Assembly (NCBI RefSeq): GCF_900104685.1
Contig: NZ_LT629755.1
Span: 3,596,001 to 3,660,000, forward strand
Reading direction: 5' to 3'
From: Agromyces flavus
GTDB taxonomy: Bacteria; Actinomycetota; Actinomycetes; Actinomycetales; Microbacteriaceae
Length of the DNA stretch: 64,000 nt
Shown here: positions 52,263-60,469 of the stretch, piece by piece
Numbering within the stretch: position 1 is the first letter of the stretch
Layout: each line of letters starts with the position of its first letter
Notes under the pieces: model-generated
The model's input: only the letters and a program-made list of their open reading frames with translations
The model's database searches: none
Told to the model about the DNA's origin: nothing
Program-made: the position numbers and the translations under genes

Positions 52263-53384
52263 ATGGCCACGAAGAACACGCCGCCCACCGCCGAACTGCG
52301 CCGTCGTACCGGCGATCTCGCGGCATTCGCCGGCATCCAGGAGGTCGTCCTCAAGAACGGCCGCGAAGAGGGGGTCCGCGCACTCCTGATGCGCAACGCC
52401 GTCGGGCTCGAACTCGAGGTCCTCATCGACCGCGCGTTCGACCTCGGGTCGGCCCGATTCCGCGGCACGCCGTTCGGCTGGCGCAGCGGCAACGGGTTCC
52501 GCCATCCGGGGCTTCATGAAGCCGACGCCGAGGACGGGCTGTCCTGGCTGCGGGCGCTCGACGGCCTGCTGGTCACGGGCGGCCTCGACCACGCGCTGTT
52601 CGGCGGCGAGTACGACGCCACCCACTACGCGTACCCGCCCAAGCAGACCGTGCGCCATGGGCTGCACGGCCGGCTGACCGCGATCCCGGCTCGCCTGCTC
52701 CGCGTGGAGGAGGACTGGCAGGAGGAGGGGGGCAGCCTGCGGGTCGTCGGCGAAGTCATCCAGGCGACCTCGTTCGGCGAGCACCTCCGCCTCACCCGAA
52801 CGATCGAGCTGGACCTGTTCGGCACGTCCGTCCGCGTCCACGACGTGGTCGACAACCTCGGATTCGAGCCGACGCCGCACATGTTCCTGTACCACCTCAA
52901 CATCGGCCATCCATACGTCGACGAGGGGACGCAGTTCGTCGCGGCGATCACCCGTCACGAATGGGCGTCGGATTCCACCTCGCAGCAGGGCGTCGCCTAC
53001 GACGTGCTTTCCGCCCCGATCGACGGGTTCGTCGAGCAGGTGTGGGAGCACGCGCTCGTCGCCGGGCCCGACGGGCGCCATCGCGTCGCCTTGCACGCCG
53101 CCGACGGCGCCCGTGGGGTCGAGGTGACGTGGGATGCCGCGACCCAGCCGTTCTTCTTCGAATGGCAGAACCTCCGATCGGGCCAGTACGGCATCGGGCT
53201 GGAGCCGTCGAGCAATCACGTCACGGGAGAAGCGGCGGCGCGGGACGACGGCACGCTCACCTGGCTGGCCCACGGCGAGCGGCGCGAGTACGACCTGACG
53301 ATCCGGATCCTCGACGGCGACGACGAAGTGCGCGACTCGCTCACCGCCATCCGCGCCCTCGGCGACCAGCCCACCGGCTCCTGA
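52263..53384 (+). CDS. DUF4432 aldose-epimerase-like protein
   Basis: A 373-residue protein of the DUF4432 family, related to aldose 1-epimerases by a beta-sandwich fold. Visible blocks: LEVLIDRAFDLGSARFRG, VRHGLHGRLTAIPARLL, and YHLNIGHPY, with His residues in positions typical of mutarotases. The first Met of the frame (52242) is in a weak context, and 52263 is preferred. It may open or mutarotate the imported sugar. Confidence 0.82.
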   Translation: MATKNTPPTAELRRRTGDLAAFAGIQEVVLKNGREEGVRALLMRNAVGLELEVLIDRAFDLGSARFRGTPFGWRSGNGFRHPGLHEADAEDGLSWLRALDGLLVTGGLDHALFGGEYDATHYAYPPKQTVRHGLHGRLTAIPARLLRVEEDWQEEGGSLRVVGEVIQATSFGEHLRLTRTIELDLFGTSVRVHDVVDNLGFEPTPHMFLYHLNIGHPYVDEGTQFVAAITRHEWASDSTSQQGVAYDVLSAPIDGFVEQVWEHALVAGPDGRHRVALHAADGARGVEVTWDAATQPFFFEWQNLRSGQYGIGLEPSSNHVTGEAAARDDGTLTWLAHGERREYDLTIRILDGDDEVRDSLTAIRALGDQPTGS

Positions 53385-53420
53385 CCACCCACACCGCGAC
53401 CCCGCACGAGAAGGCTTGAG

Positions 53421-54638
53421 ATGACTGACACCCGACCCGACGCCCCCGGCATCCTCAGCGGCTATCGCGTCCTGGACTGCTCCATCGCGATGGCCGGGCC
53501 GTTCGCCGGCCAGCGCCTCGGCGATCTCGGTGCCGACGTCATCAAGGTCGAGCCGACCACGGGCGAATGGCAGCGCCATGCCGCCGCCGGCGGGGCGAAG
53601 GGCAACCGGATCAACGTCTCGTTCCTCTCCCTGAACCGGAACAAGCGATCCCTCGCCGTCGACCTCAAGGCGCCCGAGGGCCGCGACCTGCTGTATCGCC
53701 TCGTCGCCGAGTCAGATGTCTTCCTGCAGAACTACCGTCCCGGCGTCGCGGCCCGCCTCGGGGTCGACTACGCGACGCTTCAGGAGATCAACCCGTCGCT
53801 CGTGTACGTGTCGATCTCGGGCTACGGCGAGGACGGCCCGTACCGCGACCGGCCCGGCCAGGACCTGCTGCTGCAGGCGCTGAGCGGCGCCATGCTCTCG
53901 GCCGGTGCCGCCGGTTCGCCGCCCCAGCCCGCGGGCCAGTACCTCGTCGACGCGGTCACCGCATCGACGGCGTTCGAGGCGGTGCTGGCGGCGCTCCTGC
54001 ACCGCGAGCGCACCGGCGAGGGCCAGCAGGTCAGCGTCAACATGCTCGACGTCATCACGACCCTCCAGATGCAGGAGATCTCGGTGTTCACGATGGGCGG
54101 CGTGCCGCAGGAGCGGAGCTCGCAGCCGCACGCGCACGTCTACATCCGATCGCCGTACGGCGCGTTCGCAACAGCCGATGGATACCTCGCCCTCGCCATG
54201 CCGCACCTGCCGACGCTCGGGGAGTTGATCGACGAGCCGTCGTTCGCCGACTACGACGGCGAGGTCGACGGATGGACGCGCCGTGACGAGATCTACGAGA
54301 AGGTCGCGAACCGGCTGCGGACCCGCACGACGCAGGAGTGGTTCGACCTCCTCTCCGCGGCCGGCGTCTGGGTGGCACCCGTCAACTCCTACGCCGACGT
54401 CGTCGAGGATGCGCAGATCGCCCACAACGGCACGTTCGTCGAATACGACCACCCCACGGAGGGTCGCGTGAAGACGCCCGGATTCCCCTACCGGTTCTCA
54501 CGGACGCCGGCGCGCATCGACCGAGGCGCGCCGCTCGCCGGCGAGCACACCCGGGAGATCCTCACCGACCTCGGCATGACGGGCGACGACATCGACCGCC
54601 TGCTGGCCGACGGTGTCGTCGCGAGCGAGCGGGCGTGA
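53421..54638 (+). CDS. Family III CoA-transferase (CaiB/BaiF type)
   Basis: A 405-residue CoA-transferase. The N-terminal VLDCSIAMAGPFAGQRLGDLG and IKVEPTTGEW, and the catalytic Asp148 in RPGQDLLLQALSG, are family hallmarks. It transfers CoA between two carboxylic acids. Its presence in a sugar-type locus is unusual and suggests that a pathway acid is activated as a CoA ester. The stop overlaps the next start. Confidence 0.9.
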   Translation: MTDTRPDAPGILSGYRVLDCSIAMAGPFAGQRLGDLGADVIKVEPTTGEWQRHAAAGGAKGNRINVSFLSLNRNKRSLAVDLKAPEGRDLLYRLVAESDVFLQNYRPGVAARLGVDYATLQEINPSLVYVSISGYGEDGPYRDRPGQDLLLQALSGAMLSAGAAGSPPQPAGQYLVDAVTASTAFEAVLAALLHRERTGEGQQVSVNMLDVITTLQMQEISVFTMGGVPQERSSQPHAHVYIRSPYGAFATADGYLALAMPHLPTLGELIDEPSFADYDGEVDGWTRRDEIYEKVANRLRTRTTQEWFDLLSAAGVWVAPVNSYADVVEDAQIAHNGTFVEYDHPTEGRVKTPGFPYRFSRTPARIDRGAPLAGEHTREILTDLGMTGDDIDRLLADGVVASERA

Positions 54639-55789
54639 GCGGCGTGGCGCAGTACGTGGGTCTCACCTGGGACCACCCCCGCGGACGGGCGGCGCTCGAG
54701 GCCGCCATCCCGTTCGCGGCGGAGGGCGGGGCCGACCTCCGATGGGAGGTGCACTCGCTCGAGGGCTTCGAGTCGGCTCCTCTGGAGCAGCTCGCCGAGC
54801 GCTACGACCTCATCGTGCTGGACCATCCGCATCTCGGCGATGCGCTCGCGAGCGGATGCCTCCAGCCCATGGAGTCCGTCATGGGCGATGCGTACCTCGC
54901 CGATCTCGCGGTGCGGGCGGTCGGACCATCGCTGGACGCCTACCGGCTCGGCGGGAGCACGTGGGCTCTGCCGTTGGATGCCGCGACGCAGGTCAGCGCG
55001 CGCCGCGCCGACCTCGTGGACGTCGATCCCCGCACCTGGGACGACGTCGTGGAGCTCTCGCGTCGAGTGCCGGTCGCCCTTTCGTTGTCTGGCCCCCATG
55101 CCTACCTGACCTTCGCCTCGGTGTGCCGGAGCCTCGGGGCTCCCCTCTCCGACGGCGTCGCGGCGGAACTGGTCGACCACGTGACCGCGGAGCGGGCGCT
55201 CGACCTGCTCTCCGAACTCGCGGGCCGCGCACCGAACGCGACCGACGGGCAGAATCCGATCGCGCTCCTCGAGCGCATGACCTCCGGTGATGACATCGCC
55301 TACATCCCCCTGGTCTACGGCTACGTGGGGTATGCCGACCGGAGACTCCAGCGGCCGGTGAGCTTCGGAGCGAGTCCCGTCGGCCCGACCGGGATCCTCG
55401 GTTCGACGCTCGGCGGTACCGGGATCGCGGTGACCCGGCGCGCCGACGTCACCGACGCCCTGCGCGGCCACCTGGCCTGGCTGCTCTCCGATGAGGTGCA
55501 GGCGACCTTCATCCCGCGGCATGCGGGACAGCCCGCGATGCGCGCCGCCTGGGAGAGCGACACCGTCAACGCGCCCGTGGGCGACTTCTACCGTCGCACC
55601 CGATCGACGATCGAGGCGGCGTGGACGCGACCTCGCTTCGCAGGGTTCACCTCCGCGCAGTCGGCGATGTCGCGCGTCATCCGCGACGGGCTTCGCGAAC
55701 ATCGAGCGGCCGCGGACGTCATCGCCACGCTCACACGCCTGCAGAACGCGGCCGCCGACGCCGCGGCACGAGAGGAGATCCCCTCATGA
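54635..55789 (+). CDS. Cytosolic solute-binding-protein-like protein, function unknown
   Basis: A 384-residue protein with the fold pattern of extracellular sugar-binding proteins (YDLIVLDHPHLGDALASGCL, STWALPLDAATQVSARRADL, FIPRHAGQPAMRAAW), but without signal peptide or lipobox; the GTG start at 54635 overlaps the CoA-transferase stop. It must therefore act in the cytoplasm unless it is mis-started. It is sandwiched between a CoA-transferase and an enoyl-CoA hydratase and overlaps both. I know such proteins in similar CoA-transferase clusters but not their function. It may bind a substrate or serve as a sensor. Confidence 0.7.
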   Translation: MSGVAQYVGLTWDHPRGRAALEAAIPFAAEGGADLRWEVHSLEGFESAPLEQLAERYDLIVLDHPHLGDALASGCLQPMESVMGDAYLADLAVRAVGPSLDAYRLGGSTWALPLDAATQVSARRADLVDVDPRTWDDVVELSRRVPVALSLSGPHAYLTFASVCRSLGAPLSDGVAAELVDHVTAERALDLLSELAGRAPNATDGQNPIALLERMTSGDDIAYIPLVYGYVGYADRRLQRPVSFGASPVGPTGILGSTLGGTGIAVTRRADVTDALRGHLAWLLSDEVQATFIPRHAGQPAMRAAWESDTVNAPVGDFYRRTRSTIEAAWTRPRFAGFTSAQSAMSRVIRDGLREHRAAADVIATLTRLQNAAADAAAREEIPS

Positions 55790-56568
55790 TCACCGGTCAG
55801 CTCGACGAGGTGGCGGTCGAGGTCGACGGCCACGTCGCCGTGATCACGCTCAACCGTCCGGAGAAGCTCAACGCGGTCACGCCCGCCATGTCGAAGGAGC
55901 TCACGAGGCTCGCCCACGCCTGCAACGACGACGACGCCGTCCGCGCCGTCGTGATCACCGGCGCGGGCGAGCGGGCCTTCTGCGCCGGATCCGACATCCG
56001 CACGCTCGACGACTATGCGACGCCGTGGGAGTTCCGCAACCGCGTCGACTACTGTGACGCGCTCCGCGAACTGCGCAAGCCGATCATCGCGGCGATCAAC
56101 GGCTACGCGTTCGGCGGCGGCGTCGAGACGGCCATGATCTGCGATATCCGTCTCGCCTCGGACACGGCGCAGCTGGCGGCATCCGAGATCAAGCTCGGGT
56201 GGATCGGGGGCGGCGGGATGAGTGCCTTCCTCGCGCACTCCGCCGGACCGAGCAACGCCGCGATGATGCTGCTGACCGGCGACCCGATCGACGCAGCGAC
56301 GGCCAAGGCGTGGGGTCTCGTCTCCGAGGTGCATCCACGGGCGGACCTGCTCGATCGCGCCCGGCAGCTCGCCGCGGTCATCGCGTCCCGCCCGCCGATC
56401 GCGGCGCAGACCGCCAAGGCCAACCTGCGTGCCGCATTCACCATGCCGTTCGACGACGCCATGCGCTACGAACGCGACCTGCAGACCATCTGCTTCGCGA
56501 CCGACGATGCGGCCGAGGGTCGCGCCGCGTTCGCCGAGAAGCGGACCGGCCGATTCACCGGCCGCTGA
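55786..56568 (+). CDS. Enoyl-CoA hydratase/isomerase family protein
   Basis: A 260-residue crotonase. Both catalytic glutamates of hydratases are present: Glu114 in GGGVETAMICD and Glu134 in ASEIKLGW, and the oxyanion-hole segment FCAGSDI is intact. It should hydrate or dehydrate a CoA ester. It overlaps the previous gene (ATGA at 55786-55789) and follows the CoA-transferase by one gene. Confidence 0.88.
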   Translation: MITGQLDEVAVEVDGHVAVITLNRPEKLNAVTPAMSKELTRLAHACNDDDAVRAVVITGAGERAFCAGSDIRTLDDYATPWEFRNRVDYCDALRELRKPIIAAINGYAFGGGVETAMICDIRLASDTAQLAASEIKLGWIGGGGMSAFLAHSAGPSNAAMMLLTGDPIDAATAKAWGLVSEVHPRADLLDRARQLAAVIASRPPIAAQTAKANLRAAFTMPFDDAMRYERDLQTICFATDDAAEGRAAFAEKRTGRFTGR

Positions 56569-56586
56569 GCAACGAGAGGGTCTTCG

Positions 56587-57774
56587 ATGAACTCCACGAT
56601 GTCCTGGTTCCCCCCGCTTCGGGACAGCCTTCCCGTCGACGCGTCCGACGCGTTGCTGATCGGTCGCGTGTGGCAGCCGAGGGCCGGCGGCCCGACCCCG
56701 GTCCTCGTGGACGGCGACGTCCTGCGATCGCTCACCGGGGGCTACGCCACCGTGAGCGAGCTCCTGGAGGAGGCCGACCCCGCTGCCGCGGCTCGTGCCG
56801 TCGCCGGCGAGGTCGTCGGCACGCTCGAGGACGTGTACGCGAACACGGCCTTCGACGAGCGCGACGTGCGTCGGCCGTGGCTGCTCGCGCCCCACGACCT
56901 GCAGGCGGTCAAGGCCGCTGGCGTCACCTTCGCCGTGTCGATGATCGAGCGGGTCATCGAGGAGCGTGCACGCGGCGACCTCAACGCGGCATCCGACCTT
57001 CGCGACCTGATCGCCGCGAAGATCGGCGGCGACCTGCGCGGTGTCATCCCGGGCTCGGAACGGGCCGCCGAGCTCAAGCAGTTCTTCATCGACGAAGGCC
57101 TGTGGTCGCAGTACCTCGAGGTCGGGATCGGGCCGGACGCGGAGATCTTCACCAAGGCGATGCCGCTCTCGGCGCTCGGAACGGGGGAGCAGATCGGCGT
57201 GCTCTCGACGTCCACGTGGAACAACCCCGAACCGGAGGTCGCCCTCGTGCTGTCCTCCGCGGGAACCGTCGTCGGTGCCACGCTCGCGAACGATGTCAAC
57301 CTCCGCGATATCGAGGGGCGCAGCGCACTGCTGCTGCCCAAGGCCAAGGACAACAACGCGTCGTGCGCGACCGGCCCGTTCATCCGCCTGTTCGACGAGG
57401 GGTTCGGCATCGACGACGTGCGGACGATGGCCGTCAGCGTCGACGTCCACGGGGCCGATGGGTTCGCGATGCATGCCGAATCGGACATGCGCCAGATCAG
57501 CCGCGACCCCCTCGACCTCGCTCGGCAGCTCATCGGACGCCACCACCAGTACCCGGATGGGGCCGTGCTCATGCTCGGCACCCTGTTCGCCCCGATCGAC
57601 GATCGCGACGAGCCCGGCATGGGGTTCACGCATAAGGTTGATGACGTCGTCGTGATCCGTTCGGCGCGGCTCGGCGCCCTGGTCAACGTCGTCCGTCACA
57701 GCGAGGAGTGCGACCCGTGGACGTTCGGAGTCACCGCGCTCATGAGGAACCTCGCGGTGAGGAACCTGGTGTGA
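56587..57774 (+). CDS. Fumarylacetoacetate hydrolase family protein, 2-keto-3-deoxy sugar acid dehydratase-like
   Basis: A 395-residue FAH-superfamily protein. Metal ligands of this fold are recognisable as Glu-x-Glu in NNPEPEVALVL and Asp in ANDVNLRDIEG. The length and the N-terminal half resemble 2-keto-3-deoxy-D-xylonate/arabinonate dehydratases, which make 2-oxoglutarate semialdehyde in oxidative pentose pathways. The adjacent semialdehyde dehydrogenase supports that assignment. It overlaps the LacI gene by four bases. Confidence 0.78.
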   Translation: MNSTMSWFPPLRDSLPVDASDALLIGRVWQPRAGGPTPVLVDGDVLRSLTGGYATVSELLEEADPAAAARAVAGEVVGTLEDVYANTAFDERDVRRPWLLAPHDLQAVKAAGVTFAVSMIERVIEERARGDLNAASDLRDLIAAKIGGDLRGVIPGSERAAELKQFFIDEGLWSQYLEVGIGPDAEIFTKAMPLSALGTGEQIGVLSTSTWNNPEPEVALVLSSAGTVVGATLANDVNLRDIEGRSALLLPKAKDNNASCATGPFIRLFDEGFGIDDVRTMAVSVDVHGADGFAMHAESDMRQISRDPLDLARQLIGRHHQYPDGAVLMLGTLFAPIDDRDEPGMGFTHKVDDVVVIRSARLGALVNVVRHSEECDPWTFGVTALMRNLAVRNLV

Positions 57775-58823
57775 TCGACGTCGAGGTGCAGCAGCCTCAG
57801 AAGGTCACGCGCCGCGCCACCGGTACCGTGACACTCGACGAGGTCGCCGCACTCGCCGGGGTGTCGCCGTCGACCGTGTCCCGAGCGATCCGCAGTCCCG
57901 ATCAGGTTTCCGTGGCCGCGTACGAGGCGGTCATGCGAGCGGTCCGGGCCACCAACTACGTGCCGAACCGTGCGGCGAGCAACCTGGCCTCGAACCGCAG
58001 CGGCACCGTCGCCGCCGTCATGCCGGCGATGTCGTACTCGGTCTTCGCCGACACCGTGCACGGGCTCGAGGCGGTGCTCTCCGCGGCCGGCATCCAGCTG
58101 TTCCTCGGCACCACCGGGTACGACGAAGCCCGCGAAGAGGAGGTGCTCCGCGCGTTCCTCGGCCGCCGACCCGACGGCATCGTGCTGGTCGGCGCCTCGC
58201 ACACCGACGGCACCCGCGAGCTGCTGCAGCGTTCGCAGATCCCGATCGTGGAGACGTGGGACTGGACCGACGACCCCATCGATTCGCTCGTCGGCTTCTC
58301 CAACCGGGACGCCTTCTCCGCCATGACGCAGTACGTCGTCGATGCCGGGTACCGGCATCCCACCTTCGCCGGATGGCTGACGGGTGCGGACTCGCGCGCC
58401 CATGCTCGTCGCGACGGCTTCCGCGACACGATCTCGCGGCTGCTTCCCGACGAACCCGTCCGGATCCTCGACACGGGAGCCCGCGGGATCAGCGTCGACG
58501 CCGGCGGCTGGCTGCTCGAGCAGGCCCGGGAGCGGCACCCGGAGACCGACGTCCTGGTGTGCGCGAGCGACATCTTCGCAACCGGGGCGCTGCTGGCCGC
58601 TCACCGCCGAGGGATCCACGTCCCGACGGAGATCGCCGTCACCGGCTTCGGCGACTTCGAGATGAGCAGGCACCTGCCGCCGCCGCTCACGACCATCCAG
58701 ACCCCCAACGAGAGCATCGGCCGGCGAGCCGGCGAGCTCATCCTCGAGCGCATCGCGGATCCGCACGCAGAGTCCGTCTCGATCGACCTCGGGTTCACGT
58801 TGATGGTGCGCGAGAGCGCCTGA
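57771..58823 (+). CDS. LacI family regulator of the catabolic locus
   Basis: A 350-residue LacI/GalR repressor. The helix-turn-helix is LDEVAALAGVSPSTVSRAIR, then the hinge YVPNRAASNLASN; the sensor domain contains GDFEMSRHLPPPLTTIQTPN. The GTG at 57771 overlaps the FAH stop (GTGA). It is the obvious candidate to bind the paired AGCGCT operators in the divergent region at 49315-49340 and to sense a pathway metabolite. Confidence 0.92.
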   Translation: MIDVEVQQPQKVTRRATGTVTLDEVAALAGVSPSTVSRAIRSPDQVSVAAYEAVMRAVRATNYVPNRAASNLASNRSGTVAAVMPAMSYSVFADTVHGLEAVLSAAGIQLFLGTTGYDEAREEEVLRAFLGRRPDGIVLVGASHTDGTRELLQRSQIPIVETWDWTDDPIDSLVGFSNRDAFSAMTQYVVDAGYRHPTFAGWLTGADSRAHARRDGFRDTISRLLPDEPVRILDTGARGISVDAGGWLLEQARERHPETDVLVCASDIFATGALLAAHRRGIHVPTEIAVTGFGDFEMSRHLPPPLTTIQTPNESIGRRAGELILERIADPHAESVSIDLGFTLMVRESA

Positions 58824-58916
58824 TCGCGCGACGCCGCCACCGGAGCTCCACCGGCGCGCCCCTCCCACCGCGCGGCCTCACCGCCGCCACCGACTCCACC
58901 AGAACTGCGAGGACCC

Positions 58917-60449
58917 ATGTCGAGCACACTCTCCACCACCGACCCGCGGACCGGCGTCCGCTCCGACACCGGCATCGAAGCCACGAGTGACGAGGCGGTC
59001 GACGCGATCGTCGAGCAGGCGCTCGGCGCCGCCGAGCAGCTCGGGCAGCACGACCGGGCGTGGCGTGCCGACCTGCTCGACGCGCTGGCCGATGCGCTCG
59101 AGGAACGACGCGCCGAGCTCGTCGCCACCGCCGAAGCCGAGACGGGGCTGACCCCGGTGCGGCTGAACGGCGAACTCACCCGCACCGTGTTCCAGTTCCG
59201 GCTCTTCGGCCAGGCCGTGCGCGAGGGCGGGTACCTCGAGGCCGCGATCGACCACGCCGGCGAGACGCCGATGGGGCCGCAGCCCGACGTGCGCCGGATG
59301 CTGGTGCCGATCGGTCCGGTCGCGGTCTTCGGCTCGAGCAACTTCCCGTTCGCCTTCTCGGTACCGGGTGGTGACACCGCGTCCGCGCTCGCGGCGGGGA
59401 ATCCTGTCATCGCCAAGGCGCACAGTGCGCACCCCCTGACGTCGAGGGCGTGCTTCGAGGCCATGCGCGACGGGGTCGCCCGCGCCGGCGGACCGGCCGG
59501 GACCATCGGCATCGTGTTCGGGCAGGCGGCGGGGTCACGACTCGTCGCGCACGAGGGCGTCGCCGCCGTCGGCTTCACGGGCTCGTTGGGCGCTGCCGAG
59601 CATCTTCGCGCCATCATCGAGCGTCGCCCGCGACCGATCCCGTTCTACGGCGAGTTGCAGAGCGTCAACCCGCTCATCATCACCGAGGAGGCGCTTCGCG
59701 TTCGCAGCGAGGCGATCGCCACCGGCCTGGCGGGATCCATCACCGGTTCGGCCGGGCAGCTGTGCACCAAGCCCGGTGTTGCCTTCGTGCCCGCGGGCGA
59801 GCGCGCCGCTCGATTCGCGACGCAGCTCGTCTCAGCGGTCGGCGCGGCCACGCCGGGCGTGCTGCTCAACGATCGCGTGGTCCGATCGTTCCGGGCCGCT
59901 GAGCGCGAACTCGAGCAGGCCGGTTCGGTCGAGTCCCTGCTCGGCACGGGTGGCGACGGCGCCGAGACCGCCGAGGGGTTCGCCGTGGACGCGCGAGTGC
60001 TGCGGGTGCATGCGGCTGATCTCTCTCCCGAGCACACCGTCGAGGCGTTCGGACCGCTCGTGCTGGTCGTCGAGTACGACGACACCGACCAGCTGCTGGC
60101 CGCGCTGCGAACGGTTCCGGATTCCCTCACTGCGACACTGCACCTCGAGGACGCCGATCAGTCGGCGGTCGCGGGCATCCTTCCGCAGCTCGCCGCCGCA
60201 GCCGGCCGCATCGTCTTCAACGGGTATCCGACCGGCGTGAGGGTGTCGTGGGCGCAACACCACGGTGGTCCCTGGCCGGCGACGAACTCGTTCCACACCT
60301 CGGTCGGCATCACGGCGATCCGCCGCTTCCTCCGTCCGCTCGCATGGCAGAACGCGCCGACGGCGCTCCTGCCCACGGAGCTGCGCGACGAGTACCGGGG
60401 GATTCCGCGGCGCGTCGACGGGGTGCTGGAGACGGCATCGGCGGAGTGA
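58917..60449 (+). CDS. 2-oxoglutarate semialdehyde dehydrogenase-like aldehyde dehydrogenase
   Basis: A 510-residue aldehyde dehydrogenase. Catalytic Cys283 in GSAGQLCTKPGV and general base Glu246 in FYGELQSVNP mark the NADP-dependent 2-oxoglutarate semialdehyde (2,5-dioxopentanoate) class. FGSSNFPFAFSVPGGDTAS is the cofactor region. It ends the rightward operon. With the FAH-like dehydratase it forms the last steps of a Weimberg-type route to 2-oxoglutarate. Confidence 0.88.
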   Translation: MSSTLSTTDPRTGVRSDTGIEATSDEAVDAIVEQALGAAEQLGQHDRAWRADLLDALADALEERRAELVATAEAETGLTPVRLNGELTRTVFQFRLFGQAVREGGYLEAAIDHAGETPMGPQPDVRRMLVPIGPVAVFGSSNFPFAFSVPGGDTASALAAGNPVIAKAHSAHPLTSRACFEAMRDGVARAGGPAGTIGIVFGQAAGSRLVAHEGVAAVGFTGSLGAAEHLRAIIERRPRPIPFYGELQSVNPLIITEEALRVRSEAIATGLAGSITGSAGQLCTKPGVAFVPAGERAARFATQLVSAVGAATPGVLLNDRVVRSFRAAERELEQAGSVESLLGTGGDGAETAEGFAVDARVLRVHAADLSPEHTVEAFGPLVLVVEYDDTDQLLAALRTVPDSLTATLHLEDADQSAVAGILPQLAAAAGRIVFNGYPTGVRVSWAQHHGGPWPATNSFHTSVGITAIRRFLRPLAWQNAPTALLPTELRDEYRGIPRRVDGVLETASAE

Positions 60450-60469
60450 GGTGAGGACGGTCCCGCGGT

